A stretch of DNA of 64,000 nt from Corbicula japonica (GCA_038501625.1 JAZAYU010000005.1:15087996-15151995), one strand, 5' to 3'. Numbered from the stretch's first letter, positions 1 through 12,023 are shown. Program-made: numbers and translations. The notes: a model not told the origin generated them from the sequence alone.

Positions 1-444
1 TTCTGTATCCGAACAAGATAAATTATGAACTTAAATAAACCATTTCTATCTACTTCGATGACACTCACGGGGGTTTCTGAATTCGTGGACAAATATTTGT
101 TGTGTTGCATGTTCACAGCCTGAAACGAACGTTTCCGTCATGTGACAAAATGTAAACAATTTGTTGTTGTTGTTGCTGTGATGCAATATCCGCATACCCA
201 AAGGGAGAATAAGCAATTAGACTGGAAGGATTTGTCAAGAGCGTTTACCTCCCTTAAACATCCACCGTCCAATAGCTTAAGATACTTTATTGATAATGTT
301 CTGTTTTAAGATGTTGTGGATATTTTACATGACTTATTAATATAACTTTAATGAATAAAACTTTTAACCAACACGAACTTGACTTCTCTTCAAGAACGCC
401 GCAACAACAACCGTTCGGTGATTTTATATAGTTAATGATCACGC

Positions 445-472
445 GGGTTGGGGGTTTGGGGAAGGGGCGGGG
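445..472 (+). other. G-quadruplex-type motif
   Basis: Five runs of three to five G are separated by loops of one to three bases (GGG-TT-GGGGG-TTT-GGGG-AA-GGGG-C-GGGG). This fits the canonical G-quadruplex pattern and stands out in an AT-rich surrounding. Function is unknown. Confidence 0.6.
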
Positions 473-865
473 ACGAACGGGGGCGGCGTCTGGTGCCTGT
501 CCGACAGTGAATCCTAATATATTTTTCGTAAAGAAACATGAAGGACGAATCGTTAAATCTGAGAACTAAAGTGACTACTGATGACATTTTGTATTATATC
601 CTGGGCCTAAGATAATTTGACTGAAGCTCGATACCAGTCTCAAATCTCAAGCATCTTCGGTTATGGACTAATAGAGCCTCCAATAACACTAGATCTTTAA
701 AGTACCGTTCGCGCACAGTGAACAATTTAAACAACCATTCTGGGTTACAATTACGACCCAGGTGAAACTTTGACACCTGTAAATTGGAACCACCAGTGAC
801 CTGGAAGGTCGGATAGTGCTTGAAGAGGCAGTAGAGAGCTTCAAGTCAACACTTTTAACGAAACT

Positions 866-953
866 AACTCCACTCAACCCTAGAACAAACTCTACTCAAC
901 CCTAGAACAAACTCCACTCAACCCTAGAACAAACTCCACTCAACCCTAGAACA
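866..953. repeat. Tandem repeat, 22 bp x 4
   Basis: Four consecutive 22-bp units begin AACTCCACTCAACCC. Unit 2 carries one C-to-T change; the others are identical over the unit. Confidence 0.9.
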
Positions 954-1933
954 TACGCCAGCAGTGGCTCTTCTATGTATTCCTACAGATACAAGTTAAA
1001 GTTGACTAATGAGTGAGAACTGAAAAGTGGCAATTCATAAAGCTTTGAAGATTTTTTGCATGATGTAGAATAAATATATATTATAAATAATTATAAATAA
1101 AAATGTAGAAACCTTTTAGGTTCCTATGGCGGTGTAGAAACGTAAATATTTTTCATTCACGTATGCACTTGGAAATTTTCACGTGCGCATGAAGAAAATT
1201 TCACGTGCGCAAGTCCAGTCTAATAAAATGCAATATACGATAAACCTACTGCTCTAGCTACATTAAGCGGCCATGTATTGCCCCGACTTGATAAGCACCC
1301 TGATCTTCAGGTACGGGTCGGTCCCGGGGCCATGTCTGTATACAATAACATAATTTATGCAAAAGCTGGCCAAACACGCTAATAGACTGACTTGGTCCGC
1401 CACGAGTTCACGTGTTTTCAGGCCTCACAATTGTCTTCATTGTGCCTGACCTAGTCAAAGGTCCAGTGAAATTCAATATAAGCTGTAGGTCATACATATC
1501 AAACAAGTGACAAGCTGCACCCCCACCCCCAAATTGGCACTGCAGTGCCCTGACATATTCGGAACGTTGTGGTCGTTGGTCCGGAGGCAAGGTTTACGCA
1601 ATTCATTCGCTATTGAAACGGTTTCTTTCGACGGTTATATTACTAATAAATCGTTGGTAAACTGAACCCTATTGTTCAGTTCTATCCTGCAGCTTGTGTC
1701 AGCTATTCATAGTTTATTATCAATCGCCTCTTGACGGCCGCCTGTTTTGTGGAGCTGTTGGCAAGGACAGTGTTATTAAATGCTTTAAAAAAACAACATT
1801 TAAACCGATTTCTAACTTATTTTACGAAATTCACGAAACTCATTGAAACGCTTGTAAAACGCGCTTTGAAATAGAAGTACTTTGCTTATTTATGTATTTT
1901 ATTTTATTTATTGTACATTAAAAAATAAATAAA

Positions 1934-1991
1934 TATCACAATGTGAATATAAAAGCGATCATTATCACAATGTGAATATAAAAGCGATCAT
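1934..1991. repeat. Tandem duplication, 29 bp x 2
   Basis: Two head-to-tail copies of a 29-bp unit containing CACAATGTGAATATAAAAGC, with no differences between them. Confidence 0.9.
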
Positions 1992-3021
1992 GGACCGAAT
2001 AAAGTAGCATTGTTTCACGTGAGTTGTTTTAATTTTTTACCGTTAAATATTAGTAATATTTTGTTTATCAATGATAATTGTTTTAATGTTCAGTCTTTTG
2101 ATTTTAAAATGTTTGAGGTTTAATTCTTACAAAATGGAATTTATAATTAGGCATCTTCGTCAAAGCCTAGCTAGTTCCGTTTTGGAGCTAAACTGTATTT
2201 TCTGCGACGACATGACATTGTGCGTGTCGTTTATTGTTGTAGCACTTTGTTCCATAGAATTGACGGCCATATAATTGAATAGAACAGAACAGGTTTAACG
2301 GTGTTTATTTAAAAATTTATGTTTTACAGAAGTTAGATCCTTTGTTTCGTACCCTATTAGATTCAAAACCTCGAAATGTCGAAGTTTACAAAAATCATTT
2401 TCGTTGATTAAAATCGGCTTAGTTTGATTAGGTTTCACTTTTTACAGTACTATTTGACGAAAATTTGGTGTTTGAATAGAAAACAATCTTAATTTGGGGT
2501 ACCGGATCAAGGCATATTCGCTAAATGTTTGGAATGCCTACTATACTGAGATATGTTAAACCTTCGAGTTGCACAAATGCTGCACAATGTTTGCCATATA
2601 ATGTCGTTCAGTGCGCTGTTTACACCTTCTAGTTGCTGGTTTAATAAATTATAAGCTGTACCTCTTCTTTTGTTTATCACAAATGGTGTATACTATATTT
2701 ACTCTTTATCCCTGTCATGTTTTATCAGGAATTATTGTGATGAGCAATTGGTCTAGTTGATAAGAAGCTTGAGAGAAAATTTTAAAATACATAATGAGAG
2801 AAATGTAGATACAGAAAGCAAGCGTGATGTCATCCAGCAGCCAACCTGAGGCCTCTAGTTTTTGGTTTACAACAGTCTATTTTCTGATATCGACGGAGAA
2901 AGAGTCTACGCATGACCGGTCCTGTCTAAGTACCGTACCGTAATCTCGAGATACCCTATTTTTACTCTTTAATTCGGAGATTGGCCGCGAAATACAACAA
3001 AAACAATTGAACCTCTGTAAA

Positions 3022-3044
3022 ATGGTTCAACTCGTCGTTAAAAT
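3022..3044 (+). CDS. CHTF8: CHTF8 exon 1 (start codon, residues 1-7 and part of 8)
   Basis: This 23-nt coding exon encodes MVQLVVK plus two bases of codon 8, then a consensus donor GTAAGT. It matches the N-terminus of CTF8 proteins, which start MVQI in human. Joining it to the acceptor at 15322 completes an ATG codon (AT|G) and leaves the frame open into exon 2. The start is the only ATG that fits. The first intron is about 12.3 kb, very long for a protein of 116 residues. The assignment depends on the family match and on phase, not on transcript data. Confidence 0.85.
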
Positions 3045-3902
3045 GTAAGTTTTCTTGTTGTAGAATGCAGTACTTTAAGCTAAGAAACTTTAAACCATAC
3101 AATGACGGTTTCAAACTAAATCTACTGCCTGAATCGAAATAACTGTTCAGATCAACACGACAACAGACTGAACAGTAAAGTTAGTTCATCAAGGTGTAAG
3201 ACCTGTAAATAGACTTCCCTATAATATGAATTAGGCTATGCCTAGGTACGGCAAAAGCATTTTCCAAATAATACAACTTCATTGATATAGTTCACATTCC
3301 TTGAGTTCTGATTGAAGAATTTGTCTTTTCAACCTATCTTTGATCTTGACTGGACTTAGTATAGATTTAGATTTGGTACAAGTAGCACTGAACGAACCAA
3401 TTGTTCACAATTACAAAACATAATACTAGGTGCAGTCAGCAGTACTGGAACCAACCTGTAACAAGAATGTCATACCACCAATCTTTATATTGTTTGTTTT
3501 AAAGAAAGAAAGAAATTGCAAACATGCAGTTGTCAGGAAAGCACCTTAATCGATTTTAAAGTAATGAATTACAAGCACACAGTCAGAATCATATGCATAA
3601 TCATTGTGGTAGAAAAATACGCAAGCCAGAAATTTTTTTCAGAGACCAATGACAACTGAACAAACCCAAGTCCAGAGGAGCGGATCAAAACAATACATGT
3701 TTAAAGCTGGACTCTGATATTGAGGAGTCTCCCAAATGTTACATTTTATTTCTTTTATTGATCATGTGTCCATCATGATCTACATATATATTCTGGTTTC
3801 TTTGAACTCTTTCAGTCAGCACTGTAAAATGGTTGTTCCACAGTCCTCGAGTAAACATACAGTATTTTTGATTTTGTTAATGGTGTGTATGATTGATATG
3901 TA

Positions 3903-5187
3903 CAGGGGTTCCATTTGACCCGGAAGCTCGGGTTTTGACCCGGGAGATTTATAAAATACGCCAAATTGACTCGTCGTAAATCTGGAGCATGCGTCATCAT
4001 GACCCGGGGTGAATTAGACCTGTGCGTCAATCAAATCAAAAATAACATCGAAATCCCGCCTAACGCAATCACAACTGGCCAATCGTAAACGCCGATTTAC
4101 CAAATAATCAGTCTCGCTTACTCAAACGTTGCAACACACCTGTGGTTAGAAAGTTAATTGATGTGTGAACAAATTATTGATAATTCACGCGCGCCTGTAT
4201 ATTATGATCACTGATGATGGGACAATTATAGAAACATGATAGGTTAATTGGGTTAATCAAATTTGTCAAGAAATGAAAGGATTATCGTCGTGTTAAATCA
4301 TCAAACGTTTTCAGATAACGGCGTGAACGGTAAATAAATCTTTTGTCTTTGAGATCGTAATTGTACAAATTTATAGAAGCTGTGTCACGTTGTAACTTAA
4401 TTTTGAAGTATTTTAATATTCCTCGGTAATCACGATTAATGTATCGCGAAAAAAGGTTCAGACCAGCTTATTTCAATTCATGTCTAGCGGTCGAAAGCGA
4501 TTTGTTGAGGATTCGAATGCTGACGCAAAATTCGATTTCGAGAGTTTGCCCGGTACTCCCGTAAAAAGAAATAAAACACATGATTCGACTGAATTTTTCT
4601 CGAGTGCTTCTAAAAAAGTTTTGAGAAAGTTTAACTCTAATTGGCTAACAGAAATTGACTGCCTCACGCATGAACCAAACAGTTATGGAATAATGGCAAT
4701 GTTCTGTACTTTGTGTAGAAATGGTAAAAAGAAAAACGAGTTTGCAACTAGCGGCTACACAAACTTTCAACACAGTGCTCTTGACAGGCATGCTAGAGCA
4801 TACCCCGAACATTCTTTATTTGCTTGTTGTACCAGAGTGATGTGATTCTTGTCAGTTGTCAGTCTGTAATGTGTGATGTTATTTATTTTTGCCCATTCTT
4901 CATTTTGTTATTTGTCATATTGTCCAACAATATATGTGAAGGCTGGTAAACATTCTATGAGTAAAGATTGTGTAAAATTGATTTTAACAGTATTGTTTTT
5001 TGGGTATGAGATTTAAGCACATATGAATAGGGAAAGCTTTGCAGCAGTCGGTTTCGCACAGCATTGTTTAACGCATACATGACCCCTGAAAATTTGATGA
5101 TGACCCCTGAAAATTTTAAAATGACCCTTGAAAATTTTGGCCCAAGGGTCATTGACCCTTGCCTTTCAGAGCCAAGTGGAACCCCTG
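3903..5187 (+). mobile_element. DNA transposon with CAGGGG inverted ends and 5-bp TSD
   Basis: The left end CAGGGGTTCCATTTGAC and the inverted right end CAGGGGTTCCACTTGGC match at 15 of 17 positions. The element is flanked by ATGTA on both sides (3898-3902 and 5188-5192). Subterminal motifs related to TTTTCAGGGGTCAT recur three times inside the right end (5080-5160), the kind of array transposases often bind. The CAGGGG terminus and the internal zinc finger resemble hAT-type elements. However, hAT elements normally make 8-bp duplications, so the superfamily is uncertain. The element sits in CHTF8 intron 1 on the same strand and carries one short ORF but no transposase core. Confidence 0.8.
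4480..4845 (+). CDS. Zinc-finger protein fragment carried by the transposon
   Basis: A 121-aa ORF. The first 50 residues are basic and low-complexity. A W55 then leads into a C-x2-C pair (C76, C79), followed by an aromatic stretch, H104 and H111. This is the layout of the N-terminal zinc finger of hAT-derived proteins of the ZNF862/KIAA1586 type; the family link is from memory of the pattern, not a search. The ORF stops ten residues after the last histidine. It is therefore either the first exon of a longer transposase or a fragment that kept only its DNA-binding domain. No DDE or dimerisation domain is visible in the rest of the element. The ATG is the first in frame. Confidence 0.55.
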   Translation: MSSGRKRFVEDSNADAKFDFESLPGTPVKRNKTHDSTEFFSSASKKVLRKFNSNWLTEIDCLTHEPNSYGIMAMFCTLCRNGKKKNEFATSGYTNFQHSALDRHARAYPEHSLFACCTRVM

Positions 5188-5192
5188 ATGTA

Positions 5193-6520
5193 TAATGTGT
5201 CTGGCTCTGCATAGTAACATTGATAATTGATATTCTCTTTAACACCGTATCAATGTTAATTTGCAAAACATCATGTGCAGCTTTAATCTTACACATTGTT
5301 GCCCAGTCATTTCTTATAATCATTGAATTGTAATACGGAGTGATGGAACAATTGGTTAGGCCATGAGTGACAGTAGCAATATCTTTCCACAGAACCCAGT
5401 TCTCAATTATATGCTTGCAGATCATAATCCTGTAGTGAAAAGTTTAAGAAACAACTCCATGTAGAGCCATGCTGAGACAATTAAAAAAAAAACAGTTGCC
5501 ATTCCCTGGAACATCAATATTTGAATACTGAACTCCATTAATACACTTATTGTTGCAGTGGCCTGGTTGTTTTTTTCTGGTTGTTTTATTACTTGCTGAG
5601 TAACTATGTTCTGTTAATATTGAAGTGTCAATTTGTTGTACACTTTGTTCATATATAGCATTAAAAGTGTTTTGGTCTTATGCATGAAACCCTTCTTTCA
5701 ATAACACTTGGATTTAACGTGTAACTTTGCTCATTCAAAATGGTGCAATGCATTCTTAAAATTCTGTTAATCAAAAAGAATGTTAAGTTTACATATTTGC
5801 ATGTATTGAAATTTGTTATTAATTAAAAATTATAATACAAATAAAATAAAAAAACAACAATTTAAGTAATGGAATCGACCTGCATATTTATCCTCACATT
5901 TACATTAATAGAACGGCTATAGACCTAAGCAATACAGATGCTCTTATGCCTTAGTCTTAGAATGATCATGGCTGAAACTCCTATGCAACAGATTTGAAAT
6001 GATCATCAATGTACAGAAAAATGTGTTATTTTCATGAAAAAAAAATTAAATTAATTGTACACTGCAGCAGATATTTTACCCACAAAAAATTGGTATGCCA
6101 CTACTTCGATATAGCTAGAGTCTAGTGTGCGGCATCGCTAGAGTCTAGTGTTCAGCAGACGTACACCGTTACACGGACCTTAACGGGAATCAGGTTATTA
6201 GCAAACAACGTTGTTTGACTGTGTAGCAAAATAATCATGCCGGCATTCTTTTTGAGAACGAAATACATTGAACCGAGAAAAACATTTTTTTGTGGGATAA
6301 TTCAATTTCAGTAGCGGCTTGCTTATTTATGACGAAAATCGAAAATGGTTAAAATTTGCATGCATGGTAGAGACCGTTTAAATATCTTTAGAAAAAAAAA
6401 CTTCTGGAAGTTAATGGCCGCTAGAAAAGGACAGGGGTAAATATCCCTCCAACTTATCACAATTAGTTTTTTTTCAATAAATTACATTGTTTTTAAATAA
6501 ATTACGTGTTACCTATAAGC
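5193..6520. other. Intronic sequence without recognised features
   Basis: AT-rich intron 1 sequence. A short direct repeat, GCTAGAGTCTAGTGT, occurs twice at about 6113-6152. No ORF or repeat family was recognised otherwise. Confidence 0.6.
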
Positions 6521-6557
6521 GGCAACGCCCGGGCGCTTTGCGCCCGGGCTTTTGCCA
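6521..6557. repeat. GC-rich perfect hairpin
   Basis: Two 10-bp arms, GCCCGGGCGC and GCGCCCGGGC, flank a TTT loop. An outer GGCAA/TTGCC pair extends the stem. It looks like a bacterial terminator but lies in AT-rich animal intron DNA, exactly at the left edge of a 0.5-kb direct repeat. It may be a tiny foldback insertion. Confidence 0.8.
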
Positions 6558-7077
6558 TATAAACTATAGTAAACATGACATGTTTCAAAAGGCTGACAAT
6601 CATAGCTGGTACCATTTGAATAAGGGCTAACTTACATCGAGGGTTCAATGCAAGACTATTGTAACTCCTTTATTGCAATGTAGTTACAATAGACTTGCAC
6701 TGACACCTCGACATGCTTTTGAAGCTAAGTGTTTCTACTGTCCATTTCCAGCAAGAAAAGTAGGGGTCGTGTATCAATTAACAGAGATTTGACAGCTTGA
6801 AACCGGTGGTCTGTTTTTTTCACTTCTGTGTGAACTTCAAAACTGTTTTACATATGCCATCCTAAAACCAGGGCCTTTTTTCATATACTGCATTTCCAAA
6901 CATAAATATGCTATCAGTGTGTCAGTAAAAGCATCTCATTTAAATTACATGTTCCTTTCAGGACATACTAGCCATTTAATGCCCCCAAAAGGCAAAAAAA
7001 TTGGGACTATTTAGTGTCAACCATTGTCTGACTAGCCCGAGTAGGAACATCCGATGGACTATTTACAAGTAATTAGC
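6558..7077. repeat. Direct repeat copy 1 (about 0.5 kb)
   Basis: Nearly identical to 7622-8068, apart from scattered substitutions and a 77-bp insertion (hairpin plus target duplication) at 6638-6714. It begins ATATAAACTATAGTAAAC and ends ACAAGTAATTAGCCT in both copies. Origin is unknown; no terminal repeats were seen. Confidence 0.85.
6638..6710. mobile_element. 73-bp hairpin element with 4-bp TSD
   Basis: Inverted arms run from CGAGGGTTCAATGCAAG to its near-complement ending CTTGCACTGACACCTCG and fold over most of the length. ACAT flanks both sides (6634-6637 and 6711-6714). The second repeat copy carries a single ACAT at 7700-7703 and no insertion. That empty site fixes both the boundaries and the target duplication. 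Confidence 0.85.
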
Positions 7078-7621
7078 CTATAAGAAAACTTGTGTTTTTC
7101 AATATCTTATATTTTCTGTTTTTATTCAATAATATAATATTTGAAATATATCATCCAAGTTTCAGCTTTCAGTTAGCAAAAATGAACTCAATATGATGAA
7201 TTTTCCAACACCACCTATTCTGGTACGCGTTTGTGGCCAAGTGGCTAAACCTAAGAATTCATTTCTTGCAAATAAACATAGAATAACATCAAATTTCTCA
7301 AAAACATGGTTATGAATAATAGTTAAACATCTCAACTACTTAAAGCAACTCACTTTTTGAGCTGACATATGCAAAATGGACCACACAGGGTATCAATTGT
7401 GGCATTTTTAAGGCAAAAACAGTCAAAAATGACCCCAAACCTAATAAAAACCCAATTTTGCCTTCTGTGACACAGTTATTCTGATTTTTGACTTTCAAAT
7501 TTTCTTAAAATTGGTCAGCACTCACTTTTAGTGGAAAATAACATTGCAGACAATATAAATATTCAAATGCTGCCCTCCACTTGTACTTCTTCTAGGTGTA
7601 AGACCTGTAAATAGACTTCCC

Positions 7622-8068
7622 TATATAAACTATAGTAAACATGACATGTTTCAAAAGACTGACAATCATAGCTGGTACCATTTGAATAAGGGCTAACTTA
7701 CATGCTTTTGAAGCTAAGTGTTTCTACTGTCCATTTCCAGCAAGAAAAGTAGGGGTCATGTATCAATTAACAGAGATTTGACAGCTTGAAGCCGGTGGTC
7801 TGTTTTTTCATTTCTGTGTGAACTTCAAAACTGTTTTACATATGCCATCCTAAAACCAGGGCCTTTTTTCATATACTGCATTTCCAAACATAAATATGCT
7901 ATCAGTGTGTCAGTAAAAGCATCTCATTTACTTAACATGTTCGTTTCAGGACATACTAGCCATTTAATGCCCCCAAAAGGCAAAAAAATTGGGACTATTT
8001 AGTGTCAGCCATTGTCTGACTAGCCCGAGTAGGAACATCCGATGGACTATTTACAAGTAATTAGCCTC
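7622..8068. repeat. Direct repeat copy 2, empty site
   Basis: Second copy of the 6558-7077 repeat, without the hairpin insertion. It is preceded by a stretch at about 7593-7622 that also occurs at about 3193-3222 (AAGACCTGTAAATAGACTTC). Confidence 0.85.
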
Positions 8069-9060
8069 AACCGTCATCAACTGTTAATTATTTTCGCATT
8101 TTGCTTCTGCTTCATTTGCACATTATGTAAAATCTGCAAAAGGACCTGCTGACTTCATAACACATTACACATTTTCTTTTTCATTTGTAACCCAAGGAAG
8201 GATCAAGAGAGGGTAACTGGGAATTCTGAAGCAGCAATATTTATGGTCTACTAACAAGTTTTCTTGGTATAAACAGTTTTCATGGTATTTTGCATAAACA
8301 CTGTTTATATAGAAGCGTGCTCTGATGTACCGCATGTTTGATTCCTACTTTTGACAGGTTTACAGATGAAACTTTTTCACAAAATATGAGGTTGAAACAG
8401 GTGAAAAGATGCCCAAATAATAAAATTATTTTCAAAACCCAAATTACAATGTTTTACTTAATAATTATGGTTATGTCCTTCTTGATATCTCTTTTGAAAG
8501 GAGCTCTTGGAGTGCTTTGTTTACTTTCATGTAGGATATAAGGGATCATAGGGGGCTTCTCAAAGTAATAAATAAATGTTAAATTGCTGTAGGACTAATT
8601 AATTAGTGTACTTGTATTATTGTTTTGAGATGACCCCCAAAAACTTGTTGGTGATGTCATAGATAACATGGTGGGTAGTTGGGTTAAAAAAAAAAAACGC
8701 TGGAAATACGATTTAGAAGGTCTTTGTGGAACGAACTCCCTTTTGAAGTGAAAAGATTAGTAACATTTTAACAAAACATGGTTTCTTTTCCCAACCAACA
8801 TGATTACGGATAATAGCAGTAAGCAGTAAATCTGTTAAGTACCACAAAACTTGTTGGACCATCATAAATTTATTCATTATTGGGGATTGTGTCCAGAAAG
8901 TATGAAGTTATCATGCAACTTCCTTTAAACTGTTCCATACAAACCCCCTTTCTGGAAATCTTGCATCTGACCCTTTTTTAACCCTCTTTCTGCAATTATC
9001 ACAGGGGATGTTTGTGATCAGTACTAATACCAGTTAAAAGTTAAAAGTTGTTCATGTTTT
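8069..9060. other. Intronic sequence without recognised features
   Basis: Intron 1 of CHTF8. Short unrelated ORFs only; no repeat family recognised. Confidence 0.6.
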
Positions 9061-9098
9061 TGATTTTCCTAACACTGTAGTAGTGTCCTTAACTGGTA

Positions 9099-9170
9099 GC
9101 CTCGATAGCTCAATTGGAAGAGCAACAGCACGGTAAGCTTGAGGTCCAAGGTTCGAATCATGGTCGAGGC
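9099..9170 (+). repeat. tRNA-derived SINE, tRNA-like head
   Basis: A 72-bp segment has a 7-bp acceptor stem (GCCTCGA/TCGAGGC), an A box TAGCTCAATTGG and a B box GGTTCGAATCA. It is followed by CTACACATTTTCTTCCTCCTG, as in the two copies near 32.3-32.6 kb. Flanks conserved between copies and imperfect anticodon and T arms mark it as a SINE head rather than a working tRNA. It may belong to a mollusc V-SINE type family; that is inference. Confidence 0.75.
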
Positions 9171-9213
9171 CTACACATTTTCTTCCTCCTGTTTCAACAT
9201 GTTTAAACTTTTT

Positions 9214-9985
9214 ATGCCCCCGTCATGAAATGGCGACGGGCATTAAGAGTTGCTCCTGTCCGTCCTTTCGTCCGCCGATATTCTCGTGAACGCAACTCCT
9301 CCTACACTACTGGTGGGAATTTAATGAAACTTGACCACAATGCTTGGCCTGATATGTTGTTGTGAATAAAGGTGGGGTTTCGCTCTTACATGTTCCGTTC
9401 AGAAGTTATGGCCCTTTGATACTTCCATTTACATTAGTTTTAATAGGAGTATATCTCGTGAACGCAACTCCTCCTACACTACTGGTGGGAATTTAATGAA
9501 ACTTGACCACAATGCTTGGCCTGATATGTTGTTGTGCATAAAGGTGGGGTTTCGCTCTTACATGTTCCGTTCAGAAGTTGGCCCTTTGATACTTCCATTT
9601 ACATTAGTTTTAATAGGAGTATATCTCGTGAACGCAACTCCTCCTACACTACTGGTGGGAATTTAATGAAACTTTACCACAATGCTTGGCCTGATATGTT
9701 GTTGTGCATAAAGGTGGGGTTTTGCTCTTACATGTTCCGTTCAGAAGTTATGGCCCTTTGATAATTCCATTTACATAAGTTTTATTAGGAATATATCTTG
9801 TGAACGCAACTTCTCCTACACCTCTGCTGGGAATTTGATGAAACTTTACCACAATGCTTGGCCTGATATGTTGTTGTGCATAAAGGTGCTGTTTTGCTCT
9901 TACATGTTCCGTTCAGAAGTTATGGCCCTTTGATACTTCCATTTACATTAGTTTTAATAGGAATATATCTTGTTTCTTATATTTT
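9214..9985 (+). mobile_element. Helitron-like element H1, about 172-bp core x 4
   Basis: The left end is a hairpin (ATGCCCCCGTC paired with GACGGGCAT) followed by GTCC-type simple sequence. About four units of some 172 bp follow, each with GAACGCAACTCCTCC and TTATGGCCCTTTGATA. This 5' hairpin, microsatellite and tandem-core layout is that of non-autonomous Helentron/pearl elements. The right end is not clear because another core type begins near 9985. Confidence 0.65.
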
Positions 9986-10138
9986 GTGTTAAGCAAAATA
10001 TGCATTTTGCCCATAACTTTAAAACTACTTGAGATACTGCCTTGAAACTTGAAATGTATTTTCACCATCAAAATCTACATCATAACCAACAAGACCCATA
10101 ACCCTGCTTCCAATATTTTTCAAATTATGCCCTTTTTT

Positions 10139-12023
10139 AGCTCGACTATTCGAAGAATAGGGGAGCTATCCTACTCGCCCCGGTGTCGGCGTCGGCGTCG
10201 GCGTCCGTTAAACAAAATATGCACTTTGGTCCATAACTTAAAAACTACTTATGATATCAACTTGAAACTTGGAATATATATTCACCATCAAATTCTACAT
10301 CATTACCAACAAGACCCATAACTCTGCTACAAATATTTTTCAAGTTATGCCCCTTTTTCACTTAAATTTTGCGTTAAGAAAAATATGCACTTTGGTCCAT
10401 AACTTATAAACTACTTGACATATCAACTTGAAACTTGGATTATACATTCACCATCAAATTCTACATCATTACAAACAAGACCCATAACTCTGCTGTCAAT
10501 ATATTTCAAGTTATGCCCCTTTTTTTATATTTTGTGTTAAGCAAAATATGCATTTTGCCCATAACTTTAAAACTACTTGAGATATTGTCTTGAAACTTGA
10601 AATATATTTTCACCACCAAAATCTACATTATAACCAACAAGACCCATAACCCTGCTTCCAATATTTTTCAAATTATGCCCCTTTTTTACTTACATTTAGC
10701 GTTAAGCAAAATATACAGTCGGCCCTTAACTTCATTATGAATGGAGGGATTTCAAAATAACTTGGCACAAATGTTCACCATGACAAGGCGGTGTGTCGCT
10801 TACAATACCCATGCCTGTAGGTCCAAGGTCAAGGTCACTGTTACTAAAAATAGAATTTTCTTGCAAAATCGTGTCCGCTCTGTAACTTTGTTATTTCTCA
10901 TTGGGTTTTTAAATAACTTGGTATAATTGTTCACCATATCAAGACGGTGGTGTGTCACGTACATGCCCAAGCCTGTAGGTCAATGGTCAAGGTCACTGTT
11001 ACTAAAAATAGAATTTTCTTGTCTAGGCTGTTTCTTTGTTATGAATGGAGGGATTTCAAAATATCTTGGCACAAATGTTCACCATGACAAGGCGGTGTGT
11101 CCGCACAATACCCATGCCTGTAGATCCAAGGTCAAGGTCACTGTTACTAAAAATAGAATTTTCTTGTCCAGGCTGTAACTTTGTTATGAATGGAAGGATT
11201 TCAAAATAACTTGACACAAATGTTCACCATGACAGGGCGGTGTGTCATGTACCATGCCCATGCCTGTAGGTCAAAGGTCAAGGTCACTGTTACTAAAAAT
11301 AGAATTATCTTGTCCTGGCTGTTACTTTGTTATAAATGGAGGGATTTCAAAATAACTTTGCACAAATGTTCATGATAAGGCAGTGTGTCTGCACAATACC
11401 CAAGCCTGAAGGTCCAAGGTCAAGGTCACTGTTACTAAAAATAGAATTTTCTTGTCCAGGCTGTAACTTCATTATAAATGGAGGGATTTCAAAAAAACTT
11501 AACACAAATGTTCACCATGAAAGGACAGTGTATCGCTTATTATTCCCATCATTGCACTTGAGTGTCTGAAAATGATGCATAGCGGGGCATCCGTGTCCTA
11601 TGGACACATTTCTAGTTTCACTTATATTTTCACTTAAGTGCGCTTCATCGATAACTTTGCAAAAACTTAAGGTATCAACTTCAAACTACCATTATATTTT
11701 CATTTCAGTTCTTTTTCTGTAACATTACTGAAGTGATTGATATTTGACTAAAGTAAATGTCTCTAATAAAAAATTACTAACAAGTTTTCTAACAAATTCA
11801 GAAATATTTCATAGTTATTCCCCTATTCAGTTTAATATTTATGGTACATTTAGGAATTATTTCTGTTATTTGAAAAGAATTTCTCCCGTACCATTCACTT
11901 GTTAATATTTTTCCTGATTGCACATGAATGTATGGCCATAGTTGTTATTGTTTTAATCTTCAAATTGCATTTGTTTCAAATGATTTGAATAGTCGAGCAT
12001 GCTGTCTCCTCTGACAGCTCTTG
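10139..12023 (+). mobile_element. Helitron-like element H2 with H3 nested inside
   Basis: The 5' end AGCTCGACTATTCG forms a hairpin, followed by repeated GTCGGC. The 3' end has GAATAGTCGAGC, complementary to the 5' end, then a stem GCTGTC/GACAGC and the terminus TCTTG before TT. The core units contain AAACTACTTGAGATA and GACCCATAACTCTGC. A second element, H3, interrupts the core. Confidence 0.75.
10735..11615 (+). mobile_element. Helitron-like element H3, about 147-bp core x 6
   Basis: About six units, each with GGAGGGATTTCAAAATAACT and CAAGGTCAAGGTCACTG, end in a hairpin GTGTCC-TAT-GGACAC, then ATTT and CTAG before T. This is a textbook Helitron 3' terminus. The H2 core resumes directly after it. 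The 5' end is approximate. The several 60-85 aa ORFs here are shadows of the repeat unit. Confidence 0.7.

Larger units (their letters stand above)
1..2900. other. Intergenic sequence, no gene recognised
   Basis: This AT-rich stretch upstream of CHTF8 has only short ORFs in all frames, none with a recognisable motif. It holds a G-rich run at 445-472, a 22-bp x4 tandem repeat at 866-953 and a 29-bp tandem duplication at 1934-1991, listed separately. A 5' end of another gene could be hidden here, but nothing in the sequence shows it. Confidence 0.6.

Noticed and set aside
4955..5425. 156-aa ORF on the - strand
   Set aside because: It crosses the right end of the transposon, including its subterminal repeats, and has no motif.
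6521..6557. Rho-independent terminator
   Set aside because: A GC hairpin followed by T looks bacterial, but the locus is inside an animal intron.
9099..9170. Functional tRNA gene
   Set aside because: The acceptor stem and B box look good, but the anticodon and T arms are irregular and the same flanks occur at two other sites, so it is a SINE head.
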